Positions 44,718 to 53,041 of a DNA stretch of 53,133 nucleotides are shown here, piece by piece. The notes beneath the pieces were generated by a model. That model saw only the letters and a program-made list of their open reading frames with translations. It made no database searches and was not told the DNA's origin. This stretch comes from Leptolyngbya sp. 'hensonii' (GTDB lineage Bacteria; Cyanobacteriota; Cyanobacteriia; GCF-001939115). How positions within the stretch are numbered: the stretch's first letter is position 1; each line of letters starts with the position of its first letter. The position numbers and the translations under genes are program-made. The stretch lies in assembly GCF_001939115.1 (NCBI RefSeq), contig NZ_MQTZ01000011.1, forward strand, positions 60,864 to 113,996, in the 5' to 3' direction.

Positions 44718-45123
44718 GGGTCATTCGTGATTCGTCATTCGCTATTATCGGCCTGAAGGGTGTCAGCCGGGGCTAATTCTTCGTTAAAGGAGATCAAAAG
44801 TGGGCGGATGGGCATCCTCCAATCGTGAATGACTCATTAGTCATTCCCTGATCCATCCAAACCGACCCCGGTGCTACGCGCCACCCCTCCCCAGGGGGGA
44901 TCAGCCCCTTGGGCCAATCTGCGACAGGGACAGGGCTCCATCACACGGGCCTTGAGCCTCGATCTAGATTACTGGACCAAGCTCTTTGCCTTCCCAGAAT
45001 GAATAACCCGTGCTCTCGGAAGGGGATCCACCCAATGACTAATGACCAATGACCAATAACTAATGGTTTAGTCTAGAATCGTGGTCTACATCATCCCTCT
45101 CCCCAGATACCTGCTTACTGACT
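44718..45123. other. Repeat-bearing spacer between murG and 45124 gene
   Basis: 406 bp without a convincing ORF. It contains a GAATGACT-CATT-AGTCATTC hairpin at 44827-44846, the second copy of the dispersed repeat, and a run of near-tandem TAATGAC/CAATGAC units at about 45034-45065. The murG and 45124-gene promoters should lie here but are not clear. Confidence 0.6.
44858..44900. repeat. Dispersed repeat, copy 2
   Basis: Matches 41311-41353, with ACCCCGGTGCTACGCG and CCACCCCTCCCC in common and a C/G hairpin at the end. The copies are 3.5 kb apart, one on each side of the Uma2/Rpn/murG stretch. Confidence 0.65.
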
Positions 45124-45933
45124 ATGCAAATCCAGTATTTTTCTGCTGCTTCCCAAGTCAACTGGGCTCGTTCTCTCTTCCTCACCCTGGCCCTGACGGC
45201 TGGAGGATTTGGCTGGCAGGCTGATCGAGCCCGTGCAGCATCTCCAGACACAGCACCGGTTCCGATTAAAGCGGCCCTAACCCAGATCGATGCGGCAGCT
45301 AATAACCGGGATCTGCAAACGGTTTTGCAGTTTTACAGCGAGAACTTTACCAATACGGATGGGCTAACCCGGCAGAGTCTGGCGGATGCCCTGACAGCTC
45401 TGTGGAAGCGATATCCCAAACTGACCTACCGGACTGAGATCAAGTCTTGGAAAGCTGATGGCAATGGTTTCATGGTGGAGACAGTAACCACCATTACCGG
45501 TATCCAGCGGGCAGATGGGAAAGAAATGGCTCTGACCGCAACCCTGCGGGCACAACAGCGGGTGGAGGGCAATAAGATTGTGCGCCAGGAGATTCTGGCA
45601 GAACGCAGTCAACTGACTTCGGGAGCCAAACCCCCCACGGTTCAGATTATTCTGCCGGAACAGGTGACGGTGGGGCAGGCTTACAACTTTGATGCGATCG
45701 TGAAGGAACCCCTGGGAGATGGGGTTTTGCTGGGAACCGCGATCGAGGAACCCGTTCGGGCTTCCAATTACCTGGTAACCTCCCCTGCGGAATTGGAGAT
45801 CCTCTCAGCAGGTGGGATCTACAAAACGGGACGAGCTCCCAACACGCCAGAAAGCCGCTGGATTTCAGCCGTGCTGGTGCGGGAAGATGGAATGGTGATC
45901 ATTACTCAACGTCTGCGCGTGGTGCCGAAGTGA
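45124..45933 (+). CDS. Exported NTF2-like hypothetical protein
   Basis: 269 residues. A signal peptide (ARSLFLTLALTAGGFGWQADRARA, then ASP) is followed by an NTF2/SnoaL-like domain (IKAALTQIDAAANNRDLQTVLQFYSENFTNTDGLTRQSLADALTALWKRYP; key DLQTVLQFYSENF). A second beta-rich domain from about 165 (PTVQIILPEQVTVGQAYNFDAIVKEPLG) looks like an immunoglobulin-type fold. Role unknown. The TGA overlaps the downstream SDR gene's GTG, so the two are coupled. Confidence 0.72.
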   Translation: MQIQYFSAASQVNWARSLFLTLALTAGGFGWQADRARAASPDTAPVPIKAALTQIDAAANNRDLQTVLQFYSENFTNTDGLTRQSLADALTALWKRYPKLTYRTEIKSWKADGNGFMVETVTTITGIQRADGKEMALTATLRAQQRVEGNKIVRQEILAERSQLTSGAKPPTVQIILPEQVTVGQAYNFDAIVKEPLGDGVLLGTAIEEPVRASNYLVTSPAELEILSAGGIYKTGRAPNTPESRWISAVLVREDGMVIITQRLRVVPK

Positions 45934-46715
45934 GCCGGATTGAGAACCAGATTGTTTTAATTACCGGGGCCAGTAGCGGGATTGGGGCAGCCTGTGCCGA
46001 GGTCTTTGCCCGATCGGGGGCGAGGCTGATTCTGGCGGCTCGTCGTGGTGAGCGACTGGAACACCTGGGCACCGAATTGCAGCAGCAATATGGCAGGCCC
46101 GTGCTGTGCCTGACGCTGGATGTGCGCGATCGGGTTCAGGTCGAGGCAACTTTGCAATCCTTGCCAGCAGAGTGGGCTGCGATCGACATCCTGATCAACA
46201 ATGCTGGCCTCAGCCGAGGTCTGGACAAGCTGTATGAGGGTAAAGTCCAGGACTGGGAAGAGATGATCGACACCAACATCAAGGGGTTGCTCTATGTCAC
46301 CCGGACGGTGGTACCGGGAATGGTCAGCCGGGGACGGGGGCATGTGATCAACATTGGGTCGATCGCAGGCCATCAGACCTACCCGAAGGGAAATGTCTAC
46401 TGTGCCACGAAGGCGGCTGTCCGGGCTCTTTCAGAGGGGCTGAACATTGATTTGCTGGGAACAGCAGTCCGGGTCAGCTCAGTTGATCCGGGCTTGGTAG
46501 ACACGGAATTCAGCACGGTTCGATTTCATGGAGATACCGATCGAGCCAAAGCGGTTTATCAGGGGCTAACCCCCCTCAGTGGGGAGGATGTGGCCGAGGT
46601 CGTTCTGTTCTGTGCCACCCGTCCGCCCCATGTGAATTTGAGCGAGGTGCTGCTGTTGCCGACGGCTCAGGCCACGCCAACGCTGGTGCATCGATCGGAG
46701 AGTGCTGCTGATTAA
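45930..46715 (+). CDS. Short-chain dehydrogenase/reductase
   Basis: A 261-residue classical SDR of the YdfG type. Cofactor motif TGASSGIGAACAEV, then DVRD, NNAGLSRGLD, the serine in NIGSIAGHQTYP, and the catalytic YCATK (YxxxK). YdfG-like enzymes oxidise serine or 3-hydroxy acids with NADP+; substrate not certain. GTG start overlaps the previous stop (GTGA). In-frame codons continue past its stop (see findings). Confidence 0.88.
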   Translation: MSRIENQIVLITGASSGIGAACAEVFARSGARLILAARRGERLEHLGTELQQQYGRPVLCLTLDVRDRVQVEATLQSLPAEWAAIDILINNAGLSRGLDKLYEGKVQDWEEMIDTNIKGLLYVTRTVVPGMVSRGRGHVINIGSIAGHQTYPKGNVYCATKAAVRALSEGLNIDLLGTAVRVSSVDPGLVDTEFSTVRFHGDTDRAKAVYQGLTPLSGEDVAEVVLFCATRPPHVNLSEVLLLPTAQATPTLVHRSESAAD

Positions 46716-46811
46716 GCAGTGTACAGTTTGGGCCAGCGCAAACTCTGCCAGCAATTACAGCAATCGGGCCAGACAGTCCTGGAGCAGAAGCTGCCATTAC
46801 TACCTGCTGAA

Positions 46812-47918
46812 TTAATTCCTGTCAACCTGCGGAATGTCGGATTGCAGATATTGAATTAACTGTAGGATGATTTGGCGGGGAGAAAAATGATGCAACACAA
46901 ACTGTTGGGCTTTTCTCCCCCGAACAAGGCTTTCCTGGGGATTTTGTAGACAAAATTCCATCTTTTCAGAAATTGCAACCGGGTCTTCATTATTTACCAC
47001 AAAGTTAGCAGGACCAGCTATTTCAGGGAGACCCCCCATGCAGCTCACAATCGAGCAGGTCTGAACACTGGACGCCTCCAACACGACATAGGGAGCTGGA
47101 TCTTGCCATCGGGAGGGAACCACAAGAGCCAAGGCCGAGGTCAAAGCCTGTAACACTTCAGCCTGACTTAATCGACCTAAAAACTGCACATGATCCTCGA
47201 TGGCTAAATCAATTGCCATTTGCTTGAGCTTTTTTGCTTCTTGACCTTCTCCAATAATCAGAACCTGGAACTCTTGATAGTGAGCAGATAAAATCCGGGT
47301 AGCTTGCAACAGGAGATCGACTCCTTTATCGTGACTCAGTCGCCCAACAAAAACAAAGGTGTAGGGTTGGGAGAGGGTTTCCCTGTTTTTGGGGATTGGG
47401 CTTTCAGTAATCGGAATGGGATTGTATAAGGTCAAGACATCCCAGGGAAATGCAAGGGACTCTGCTAAAAACTGACTGCAAGCCAGATGACGATCGGCCA
47501 GCCAGGCTGTGCAAAGACGAATAATCAACCTGACCCATATCACGATCGCATACAGTTGCCACTTCAAGGGATATTTCGGTTTTGGGAGAGAATACAGAAC
47601 ATCAGTTCTAATTCTCTCCAGAAATTTCATGGGCTGATATTGGATATGGATAGATTGATAGAACAAATAGTGATATTTAATCACTATTTTTCTATTAAAT
47701 ATTTTGCACAGGCAAGCGAATAATAAGTGATTTGAATTCATATGGACAATATCGGCCCAAAGAATCATCTGCAACCACTGATAACAATTCTGTTCATGAG
47801 TCGAAACAACTTTGGTATCTATGCCTTGCTCTTTCAAACCTAAGGCGATGTAATTCACATAAGTAAGAACACCACTAATCTCATCGTTCCTGTGTCGATG
47901 TTGAAGTAATACCTTCAT
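46812..47918 (-). CDS. Family 4-type glycosyltransferase
   Basis: About 368 residues, GT-B fold. The C-terminal donor-binding half has TFVFVGRLSHDKGVDLLLQATRIL, IIGEGQEAKKL, VQFLGRLSQAEV and the acidic VVPSRWQDPAPYVVLEASSVQTCSIVS (E-x7-type motif). The N-terminal part has RNDEISGVLTYVNYIALGLKEQG. The ATG at 47918 is chosen because it overlaps the upstream stop as ATGA. It likely adds sugar to an exopolysaccharide or lipid; acceptor unknown. Confidence 0.87.
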   Translation of the reverse strand: MKVLLQHRHRNDEISGVLTYVNYIALGLKEQGIDTKVVSTHEQNCYQWLQMILWADIVHMNSNHLLFACLCKIFNRKIVIKYHYLFYQSIHIQYQPMKFLERIRTDVLYSLPKPKYPLKWQLYAIVIWVRLIIRLCTAWLADRHLACSQFLAESLAFPWDVLTLYNPIPITESPIPKNRETLSQPYTFVFVGRLSHDKGVDLLLQATRILSAHYQEFQVLIIGEGQEAKKLKQMAIDLAIEDHVQFLGRLSQAEVLQALTSALALVVPSRWQDPAPYVVLEASSVQTCSIVSCMGGLPEIAGPANFVVNNEDPVAISEKMEFCLQNPQESLVRGRKAQQFVLHHFSPRQIILQLIQYLQSDIPQVDRN

Positions 47919-49102
47919 AGAAACAGATTCATTTCCTGGCATAGAGAATGAAAAACACTCAGAAAATTGGCTTGATTATGAGTCGATTCAATCCAAATTC
48001 TTCCAGCTTTACCCAGGTATTCTCTCCGATCGGAATCATGCAAGAGCGTATTCAAAGCAGCCTCAAATTTGGGTAAAATTTGCAGCCCTGTCCCATTGGC
48101 ATCGCCCACAAATATCCCAAAGTGAGCAGTGACCTGATCGGGATTGACACAACTAATGATGGGAGTTTCCCAGGCAAGAGATTCTTGAAAAGTTACTGGC
48201 AGCCCTTCATGAATAGAGGTGTTGAGCAAAACCCAGGCTGAAGACATCAGTTGGGCCTTTTGCTCACCATCAACGTGACCCAACATCTGAACGTTAGCAG
48301 GCAATGCTTCTGCCTCCCAACCTCCTGCTCCCTTAAAGTGATTCTCCCCCAAAAAAATGAAATCTACTGTGGGAAATTTTTCTGCTAAAGCAACCGCCAA
48401 CCAGGGGCGTTTAATCGGATCCAGTCGGCCCACCACAATCACAGTTGGCTTGGTAAACTTCTGTACCGGTCTGGTATTTCTTGCCAAAATATTTGGCAGG
48501 TAGTGAATTTTGGCAGGTTGAAAACCGTAAGTGGGCAGGATTTTATCCGCCAAAAAAGGAGCTGGTACTGCAAAGCTCATAGGACGACCCAGGGCCTGGG
48601 AAAGATAATAATCCAGGCAAAATGACCGCATATCCCGTGATTGGGTTCCCCGTGGGGGATGGGAACTGCCAGGAATTTTCAGGCTTTGGATCAGAGCTTT
48701 ATCAGCAGGTGGCCAGGGATCACGGATCCAAAACAAAATAGGAGTGCGAGGAACAGCCCAAAAAAATAACCGATAAATTGCCTGATTATCAATACTGACT
48801 AGTAGGTCAAATTTCTCAGCTTGAATACGTCTGAACTGCTCTCTTAAAGTACCCGTTCGCCACAAAACTCTTGAGCCATGAAGTGTTTCTATCTTTGTAT
48901 GGGAAGCTTCCACCTTTCTAGCCATTAATAGAACAGCTTCTATACCCAGCTCTACGTTTTGACTGAAACATTGGGAAAGTTGCTTCGCGGCCCATCCAAA
49001 ACCACCAATTCCAGTAATTTTTGGGGCGAATAATTCACCTGAAATAATTCCAACCTTTAAAGGTCGCCCTTTAATTCTAAAATCAAACTCTGGTTGTTCC
49101 AT
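47915..49102 (-). CDS. Glycosyltransferase, family 1/4-like
   Basis: 395 residues, GT-B fold. The N-terminal part has GELFAPKITGIGGFGWAAKQLSQCF, a glycine-rich acceptor loop. The donor half has IVVGRLDPIKRPWLAVALAEKF, FIFLGENHF, VQMLGHVDGEQKAQLMSSAWVLLNTSIHEGLPVTFQESLAWETPII (key HEGLPVTFQESLA) and a nucleotide-sugar-type end. It translates into the downstream glycosyltransferase through an ATGA overlap. The pair is a small polysaccharide or glycolipid unit; lower GC than neighbours hints at transfer, which is only an impression. Confidence 0.87.
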   Translation of the reverse strand: MEQPEFDFRIKGRPLKVGIISGELFAPKITGIGGFGWAAKQLSQCFSQNVELGIEAVLLMARKVEASHTKIETLHGSRVLWRTGTLREQFRRIQAEKFDLLVSIDNQAIYRLFFWAVPRTPILFWIRDPWPPADKALIQSLKIPGSSHPPRGTQSRDMRSFCLDYYLSQALGRPMSFAVPAPFLADKILPTYGFQPAKIHYLPNILARNTRPVQKFTKPTVIVVGRLDPIKRPWLAVALAEKFPTVDFIFLGENHFKGAGGWEAEALPANVQMLGHVDGEQKAQLMSSAWVLLNTSIHEGLPVTFQESLAWETPIISCVNPDQVTAHFGIFVGDANGTGLQILPKFEAALNTLLHDSDRREYLGKAGRIWIESTHNQANFLSVFHSLCQEMNLFL

Positions 49103-49415
49103 GTCTCAAGTGATGTTGTGATAGCTCAAGCGATCACATAATAAGCGATCGCGAATAGTTTGTAAGAAGGAGACCTGGAGACTTTGTAAAGCAACGATAA
49201 TAATTCCAGATGGCAACGATTTGAACGGGTACATGTCATCTTTGCCCTCACCCTAAATCCCTCTCCCAATTTGGGAGAGGGACTTTGAAATGATTCGGCT
49301 CGCCTTCGCCCTTTTTGGGAGAAGGGGCTGGGGGATGAGGGCTAGAAAGTATCACTGCAAAAGTGACATGCTCCCGATTTGAACTTTGGGAGTTCAAAGG
49401 GCATGATAGGGAGTT
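49103..49415. other. Spacer with a CCCTCA-type palindromic repeat
   Basis: 313 bp without a supported gene. It separates divergent glycosyltransferase and MarC genes and carries the repeat at 49244-49342. Confidence 0.6.
49244..49342. repeat. Palindromic repeat, GCCCTCA...TGAGGGC
   Basis: Bounded by GCCCTCA and TGAGGGC. It contains CCCTCTCCCAA / TTGGGAGAGGG (49259-49281) and a second hairpin around CCCTTTTTGGGAGAAGGG. It shares its C-run/G-run plan, but not its AT-rich ends, with the MITE copies at 1 and 43261. Confidence 0.75.
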
Positions 49416-50066
49416 ATGTGGCAAACTCTCCTTTCCTATGCAGCGGGTACCGTTGTGGCTCTGTTTCCGATCGCCAATCCGATCGGTGCAATTCCCATAT
49501 TCTATAGTTTGACCGAGCAGGATAGCCCGCCCTATCGCCATGCTCAGGCCCGGGCAGTGGCCCTGAATGTCCTCTGGGTGCTGGCCCTGTTTCTGTTTGC
49601 AGGTCGGGAAATTCTTGGCTTCTTTGGGATTTCCCTGGATGTGCTGCGGATTGCTGGCGGGCTGCTGGTGGCCCATACGGCCTGGCAAATGGTGACGGTG
49701 CGCCAGCGTTTGACCGATCTGGAGCACGAGGAAGCGATCGACAAGGAAGACATCTCCTTTACCCCCATGGCCGTTCCCCTGGTGAGTGGGCCGGGGGCTA
49801 TTGGTATTGTGATCAGTATCTCTGCCAGATTGAGCGACTGGGCCAGCTATGTGGGCTCTTTGATGGGAGTGGCCCTCTTAGCTATATCTCTGTACTTTTG
49901 CCTTACTCTGGGCGAACCGTTAGTCAAGGCTCTGGGACGGAATGGGCTGGGGGCACTCAATCGGGTGTTTGGGTTTTTTATTCTGGCGATCGCTGTGCAA
50001 TTTATCAGCGAGGGTTCCCTCAATCTACTGAGGGAGGCTTTGGGTGAACTGTTCCATCAAACTTGA
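49416..50066 (+). CDS. MarC family integral membrane protein
   Basis: 216 residues with six membrane helices. The opening VVALFPIANPIGAIPIFYSLT is the MarC/UPF0056 signature; the second half repeats it as FTPMAVPLVSGPGAIGIVISI. The family was once tied to antibiotic resistance; some relatives transport amino acids. Function here unknown. Alone, with a palindromic repeat upstream. Confidence 0.88.
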   Translation: MWQTLLSYAAGTVVALFPIANPIGAIPIFYSLTEQDSPPYRHAQARAVALNVLWVLALFLFAGREILGFFGISLDVLRIAGGLLVAHTAWQMVTVRQRLTDLEHEEAIDKEDISFTPMAVPLVSGPGAIGIVISISARLSDWASYVGSLMGVALLAISLYFCLTLGEPLVKALGRNGLGALNRVFGFFILAIAVQFISEGSLNLLREALGELFHQT

Positions 50067-50152
50067 CAGATCCAGATTGGATCGGCATCCGTATATCTGA
50101 TTGCACAGGCATTGCCTGCAGGTAACCCCTTTAATCAAATCGCTGTAAAGTT

Positions 50153-50563
50153 ATGACGATCGTTAACCTTGCTCCCACAACCGTACAATCTGTAGTACAG
50201 CAATATTTCGCAGCCAGTCGATCGACCACTAAAGTCGAAGGTATGGTAGCTTGCTTTGCTGAAGATGCCACGACCTATGAGCCTGTGGGTGGTCCCCCAT
50301 CCCAGGGTCATGCTGCCATTCGCCAAACCCTGCAAGGATTGGTCGATTTATTTGCTGAGGTGGGTCTCAGGGAAGAGTTTGTTTCGGTGAATGGCCATCA
50401 GGTGGCTGTGAAGTGGCGAGGACAGGGGCTGGGTCGAAGTGGCCGGACGGTAGCCTTCGAAGGCATTGATCTATTTGAGGTGAATGAAGCCGGTCAGATC
50501 CAAACCCTGTGGGCCTACTGGAATCCAATGGCACTGGTGGCAGAGTTACAAGAGGCCGCATGA
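50153..50563 (+). CDS. NTF2/SnoaL-like protein
   Basis: 136 residues with the cone-shaped NTF2 fold: FAASRSTTKVEGMVACFAEDATTYEPVGGPPSQGHAAIRQTLQGLVDLF (key ACFAEDATTYEPVG, GHAAIR) and a beta-sheet ending ALFEVNEAGQIQTLWAYWNPMAL (key LFEVNEAGQI). It may be a small enzyme or a binding fold for a lipophilic ligand; substrate not known. Its stop overlaps the acyltransferase start by ATGA. Confidence 0.8.
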   Translation: MTIVNLAPTTVQSVVQQYFAASRSTTKVEGMVACFAEDATTYEPVGGPPSQGHAAIRQTLQGLVDLFAEVGLREEFVSVNGHQVAVKWRGQGLGRSGRTVAFEGIDLFEVNEAGQIQTLWAYWNPMALVAELQEAA

Positions 50564-51858
50564 TCAGGCAGATCAGTCGTTCCCTGGGTCCCACAGAACA
50601 AGCACTCTGGCTACACGATCAAGCCCATCCACTACATTTCGTGCTGACGGCTCAGTTCCGGGGAGATCTGGATCCAGTCGGCCTGGCCCAGGCCCTCGAT
50701 CACCTGCAGGCTCGCCATCCATTACTGCGGGTCAGCATTCACACCGATCTGTCTGGCTCCCCCTATTTTGTGGAAGGTTCAGCGCCTATCCCCCTGCAGG
50801 TACTTCCCCGCCTGCACTCCCAGCACTGGCAACAGAGGGTGGCCCAGGAACTGACCCAACCTTTTGATTGGGCTATCGCCCCCCTGATCCGGATCGTGCT
50901 GCTGCAGTCCCCCGGTCTGTCAGATCTGCTGATGACCTGTCACCATACGATCGCGGATGGCCTGTCAGCGGTGATTCTGCTGCGGGAATTGCTGACTCTT
51001 ATGAATCAGAGTCCATTGCCACCGGCCCAACCACTCCCCTCGGCTCTGGAGACCTTACTGCCTGTCCAAGAGCCAGCCTACCCAGTCCGGGTGGGTCAGA
51101 CAGTTCTAGCCCGATCGCTGCTCTGGGTTAAACGACTGTTTCAACCCGCCCGCCCGCCGTTCCATCCCCTGGCTAATCTCCAGCTTCGGGTCCAGTCTGG
51201 CTCCCTGCCCCCAGCAATGACCAGGGCCTTGTTACGCCAATGTCGCCAGGAACAAACCACGGTTCATGCAGCCCTCTGTGCTGCTTTTCTCCTGGCTTTG
51301 GCCCAACAGGAGAGCCATCTACACAGCCTACACTGCTTCTCGCCGGTGAATCTACGGCCCTATCTGACTGCCTCCCTAGCAGAAACCTGTGGGCTGTACA
51401 TTGTTCCCGCCAGAACCACCCATGACCTGACTGCAGGACAAACCTTCTGGAATATAGCCCGATCGTTGAAATTCCAGATGACTGGGCAACTGACGATGGA
51501 GAAGCTACAGTCCGCCTGCCGTCAGATCCAGGCTCTGACAGCAGCTCGACCTGATCCCCACACCCTGCTGGAAATTTTTACAGACAACCTGAATTCAGAT
51601 CTGATGGTAACGAATCTGGGTCGCCTGGATCTGCCACAGCAGGCAGGTTCTCTGAGCCTGGAGGCAGTTTATGGGCCTGCGGTACTATCAGGATTCCGCC
51701 AGGAGCGGGTTGTGGGTCTGGCTACCCTGGACGATCGCTTATTTTTTACTATAGTTTGCTCAAAATCTGCTGGAGATGATGGGAGCGATCGCTGGCCAGA
51801 AGCAGCGGTGCAGATTCTGGAACGGATGCTTGCACCCTGTCAACCAGAGGTGCGTTGA
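50560..51858 (+). CDS. PapA5/condensation-like acyltransferase
   Basis: About 432 residues. The start at 50560 is chosen for its ATGA overlap with the NTF2-like gene. It opens with ISRSLGPTEQALWLHDQAHPLHFVLTAQFRG (key LGPTEQALWL). The active-site motif HHTIADG (about 128-134) fits HHxxxDG of condensation domains and PapA-type acyltransferases. No carrier-protein or adenylation domain is fused, so it is a stand-alone acyltransferase, perhaps forming an ester or amide of a lipid. It belongs to the NTF2-like/acyltransferase pair. Confidence 0.82.
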   Translation: MIRQISRSLGPTEQALWLHDQAHPLHFVLTAQFRGDLDPVGLAQALDHLQARHPLLRVSIHTDLSGSPYFVEGSAPIPLQVLPRLHSQHWQQRVAQELTQPFDWAIAPLIRIVLLQSPGLSDLLMTCHHTIADGLSAVILLRELLTLMNQSPLPPAQPLPSALETLLPVQEPAYPVRVGQTVLARSLLWVKRLFQPARPPFHPLANLQLRVQSGSLPPAMTRALLRQCRQEQTTVHAALCAAFLLALAQQESHLHSLHCFSPVNLRPYLTASLAETCGLYIVPARTTHDLTAGQTFWNIARSLKFQMTGQLTMEKLQSACRQIQALTAARPDPHTLLEIFTDNLNSDLMVTNLGRLDLPQQAGSLSLEAVYGPAVLSGFRQERVVGLATLDDRLFFTIVCSKSAGDDGSDRWPEAAVQILERMLAPCQPEVR

Positions 51859-52230
51859 TTCACTGACCTATTTTCCAGGAGTGCCCTACTACATTGCAGG
51901 GATACAATACTCCTGCCTTGTCGTCAGTCTGGAGCATTTGATGGGCAATTAGCGCCGTGGCCAATAATGCCTCACCCGCAACAAGCAGCTCAATGCCCAG
52001 GGCAGAATTACTGCAGGGGAAAGATGATGAGGCTGACTACTCTTTTTATTATTTAATAACCATATAGCTATTAAATTTACTGCTTGACCTATAATAAGGG
52101 TGTGATCCGGATGAATGGATTGAGCTGAATACACGGGTTTAACCCATATCTGCTCCTCTCCGTGTCAGCATTTCGGCAGTCCAGTCCTCACAATCATGGG
52201 GGCGTTGTAATCTCTCAGGAGTCAACTTGA
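51859..52230. other. Spacer upstream of the heme protein gene
   Basis: 372 bp without a convincing ORF. A TATAAT at 52090-52095 in an AT-rich tract (52041-52100) may be the -10 of the downstream gene, but no good -35 lies 17 bp upstream. A short GGGTTTAACCC palindrome is at about 52136-52146. Confidence 0.5.
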
Positions 52231-52851
52231 ATGATGTGGAACCAATCGACGATTGGTATGCTTCATCGCCTATTCCTATCCTTGGGAGTGGTGGTTCTTA
52301 TGTTCAATCTGCAGACCCCTATTGTCCTGGCCCAGACCAATCCGTCAGAGCTCTCAAGAGCTGTGCAGGAGATTGAACTACTGGATACAATGCGCTCTGA
52401 ATTGGCTTCTACCCTCGAAGGTAAAACCGAAGAACCAACGATGCAAACCATGAAAGAAGTCTGCTATCCGGTAGGAATGCGTGTTATGCAGTTGAGTCAG
52501 GAAAATGGTTGGCAGGTAAAACAGATAGCCAGTAAGTATCGGAACCCTGCCCATGCCCCTGACGATTTACACGCCAAACTGGCACTGGCTAAGTTTCAAC
52601 AAGATCAAGACCTGGTGGGTTTTTGGGAGCGGGAAACCATTAATAACCAGCCAGGGACGCGCTATTACCGTCGAATCAACGTGGAACAGAGTTGCCTGGT
52701 ATGTCATGGGCTGAAAGATGGGCGGCCCCAATTTGTGAAGGAGAAGTATCTCCAAGACCTGGCCTACAACTTTCGAGTTGGGGACTTGCGCGGAATGTAT
52801 TCAGCGTTCATTCCTGATTTGAAGGCAACCTCACAAAGCACACAAAAATAA
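52231..52851 (+). CDS. Tll0287-like (DUF3365) heme protein, exported
   Basis: 206 residues. A signal peptide (LHRLFLSLGVVVLMFNLQTPIVLAQ) is followed by the DUF3365/Tll0287-like domain: VCYPVGMRVMQLSQENGWQVKQIASKYRNPAHAPDD (key KYRNPAHAPD), then SCLVCHG, in which C155-x-x-C158-H159 is a c-type heme site. Ends FRVGDLRGMYSAFIPD. It is likely a periplasmic or lumenal heme protein of redox or sensory role (family inference). AGGAG lies about eight bases before the start. Confidence 0.83.
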   Translation: MMWNQSTIGMLHRLFLSLGVVVLMFNLQTPIVLAQTNPSELSRAVQEIELLDTMRSELASTLEGKTEEPTMQTMKEVCYPVGMRVMQLSQENGWQVKQIASKYRNPAHAPDDLHAKLALAKFQQDQDLVGFWERETINNQPGTRYYRRINVEQSCLVCHGLKDGRPQFVKEKYLQDLAYNFRVGDLRGMYSAFIPDLKATSQSTQK

Positions 52852-52906
52852 TGCAGGAAAGATTGCTAAATTTGGCGTAATCTTGAGCAGACTATAGGAG
52901 GCAAAA

Positions 52907-53041
52907 GTGCAATATCACAAAAGCGAAAACAGCCAAAAAGCTGGCTTCAGTTATTGGCTTACTGCAGGAGCATGTGTTGCAGCAATGATGAACGTTGTGT
53001 TAGCAGAATTCCTATTTAGTGCAATCAGGAGGTCAATATGA
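52907..53041 (+). CDS. Small membrane protein, GTG start
   Basis: A 44-residue ORF not listed by usual length cuts. AGGAGG lies six bases before the GTG. After a polar start (QYHKSENSQKAGFSYW) there is one hydrophobic segment (LTAGACVAAMMNVVLAEFLF), then IRRSI. Its TGA overlaps the next ATG (ATGA), and AGGAGG before that ATG adds support. No family recognised. Confidence 0.5.
   Translation: MQYHKSENSQKAGFSYWLTAGACVAAMMNVVLAEFLFSAIRRSI

Noticed and set aside
44827-44846. GAATGACT/AGTCATTC hairpin as a regulator site
   Set aside because: It lies in a spacer full of similar TCATT/AATGA runs and is best seen as repeat debris.
49248-49727. Minus-strand ORF of 159 residues over the marC gene
   Set aside because: It runs antisense to a clear MarC gene and across a palindromic repeat; composition is not protein-like.
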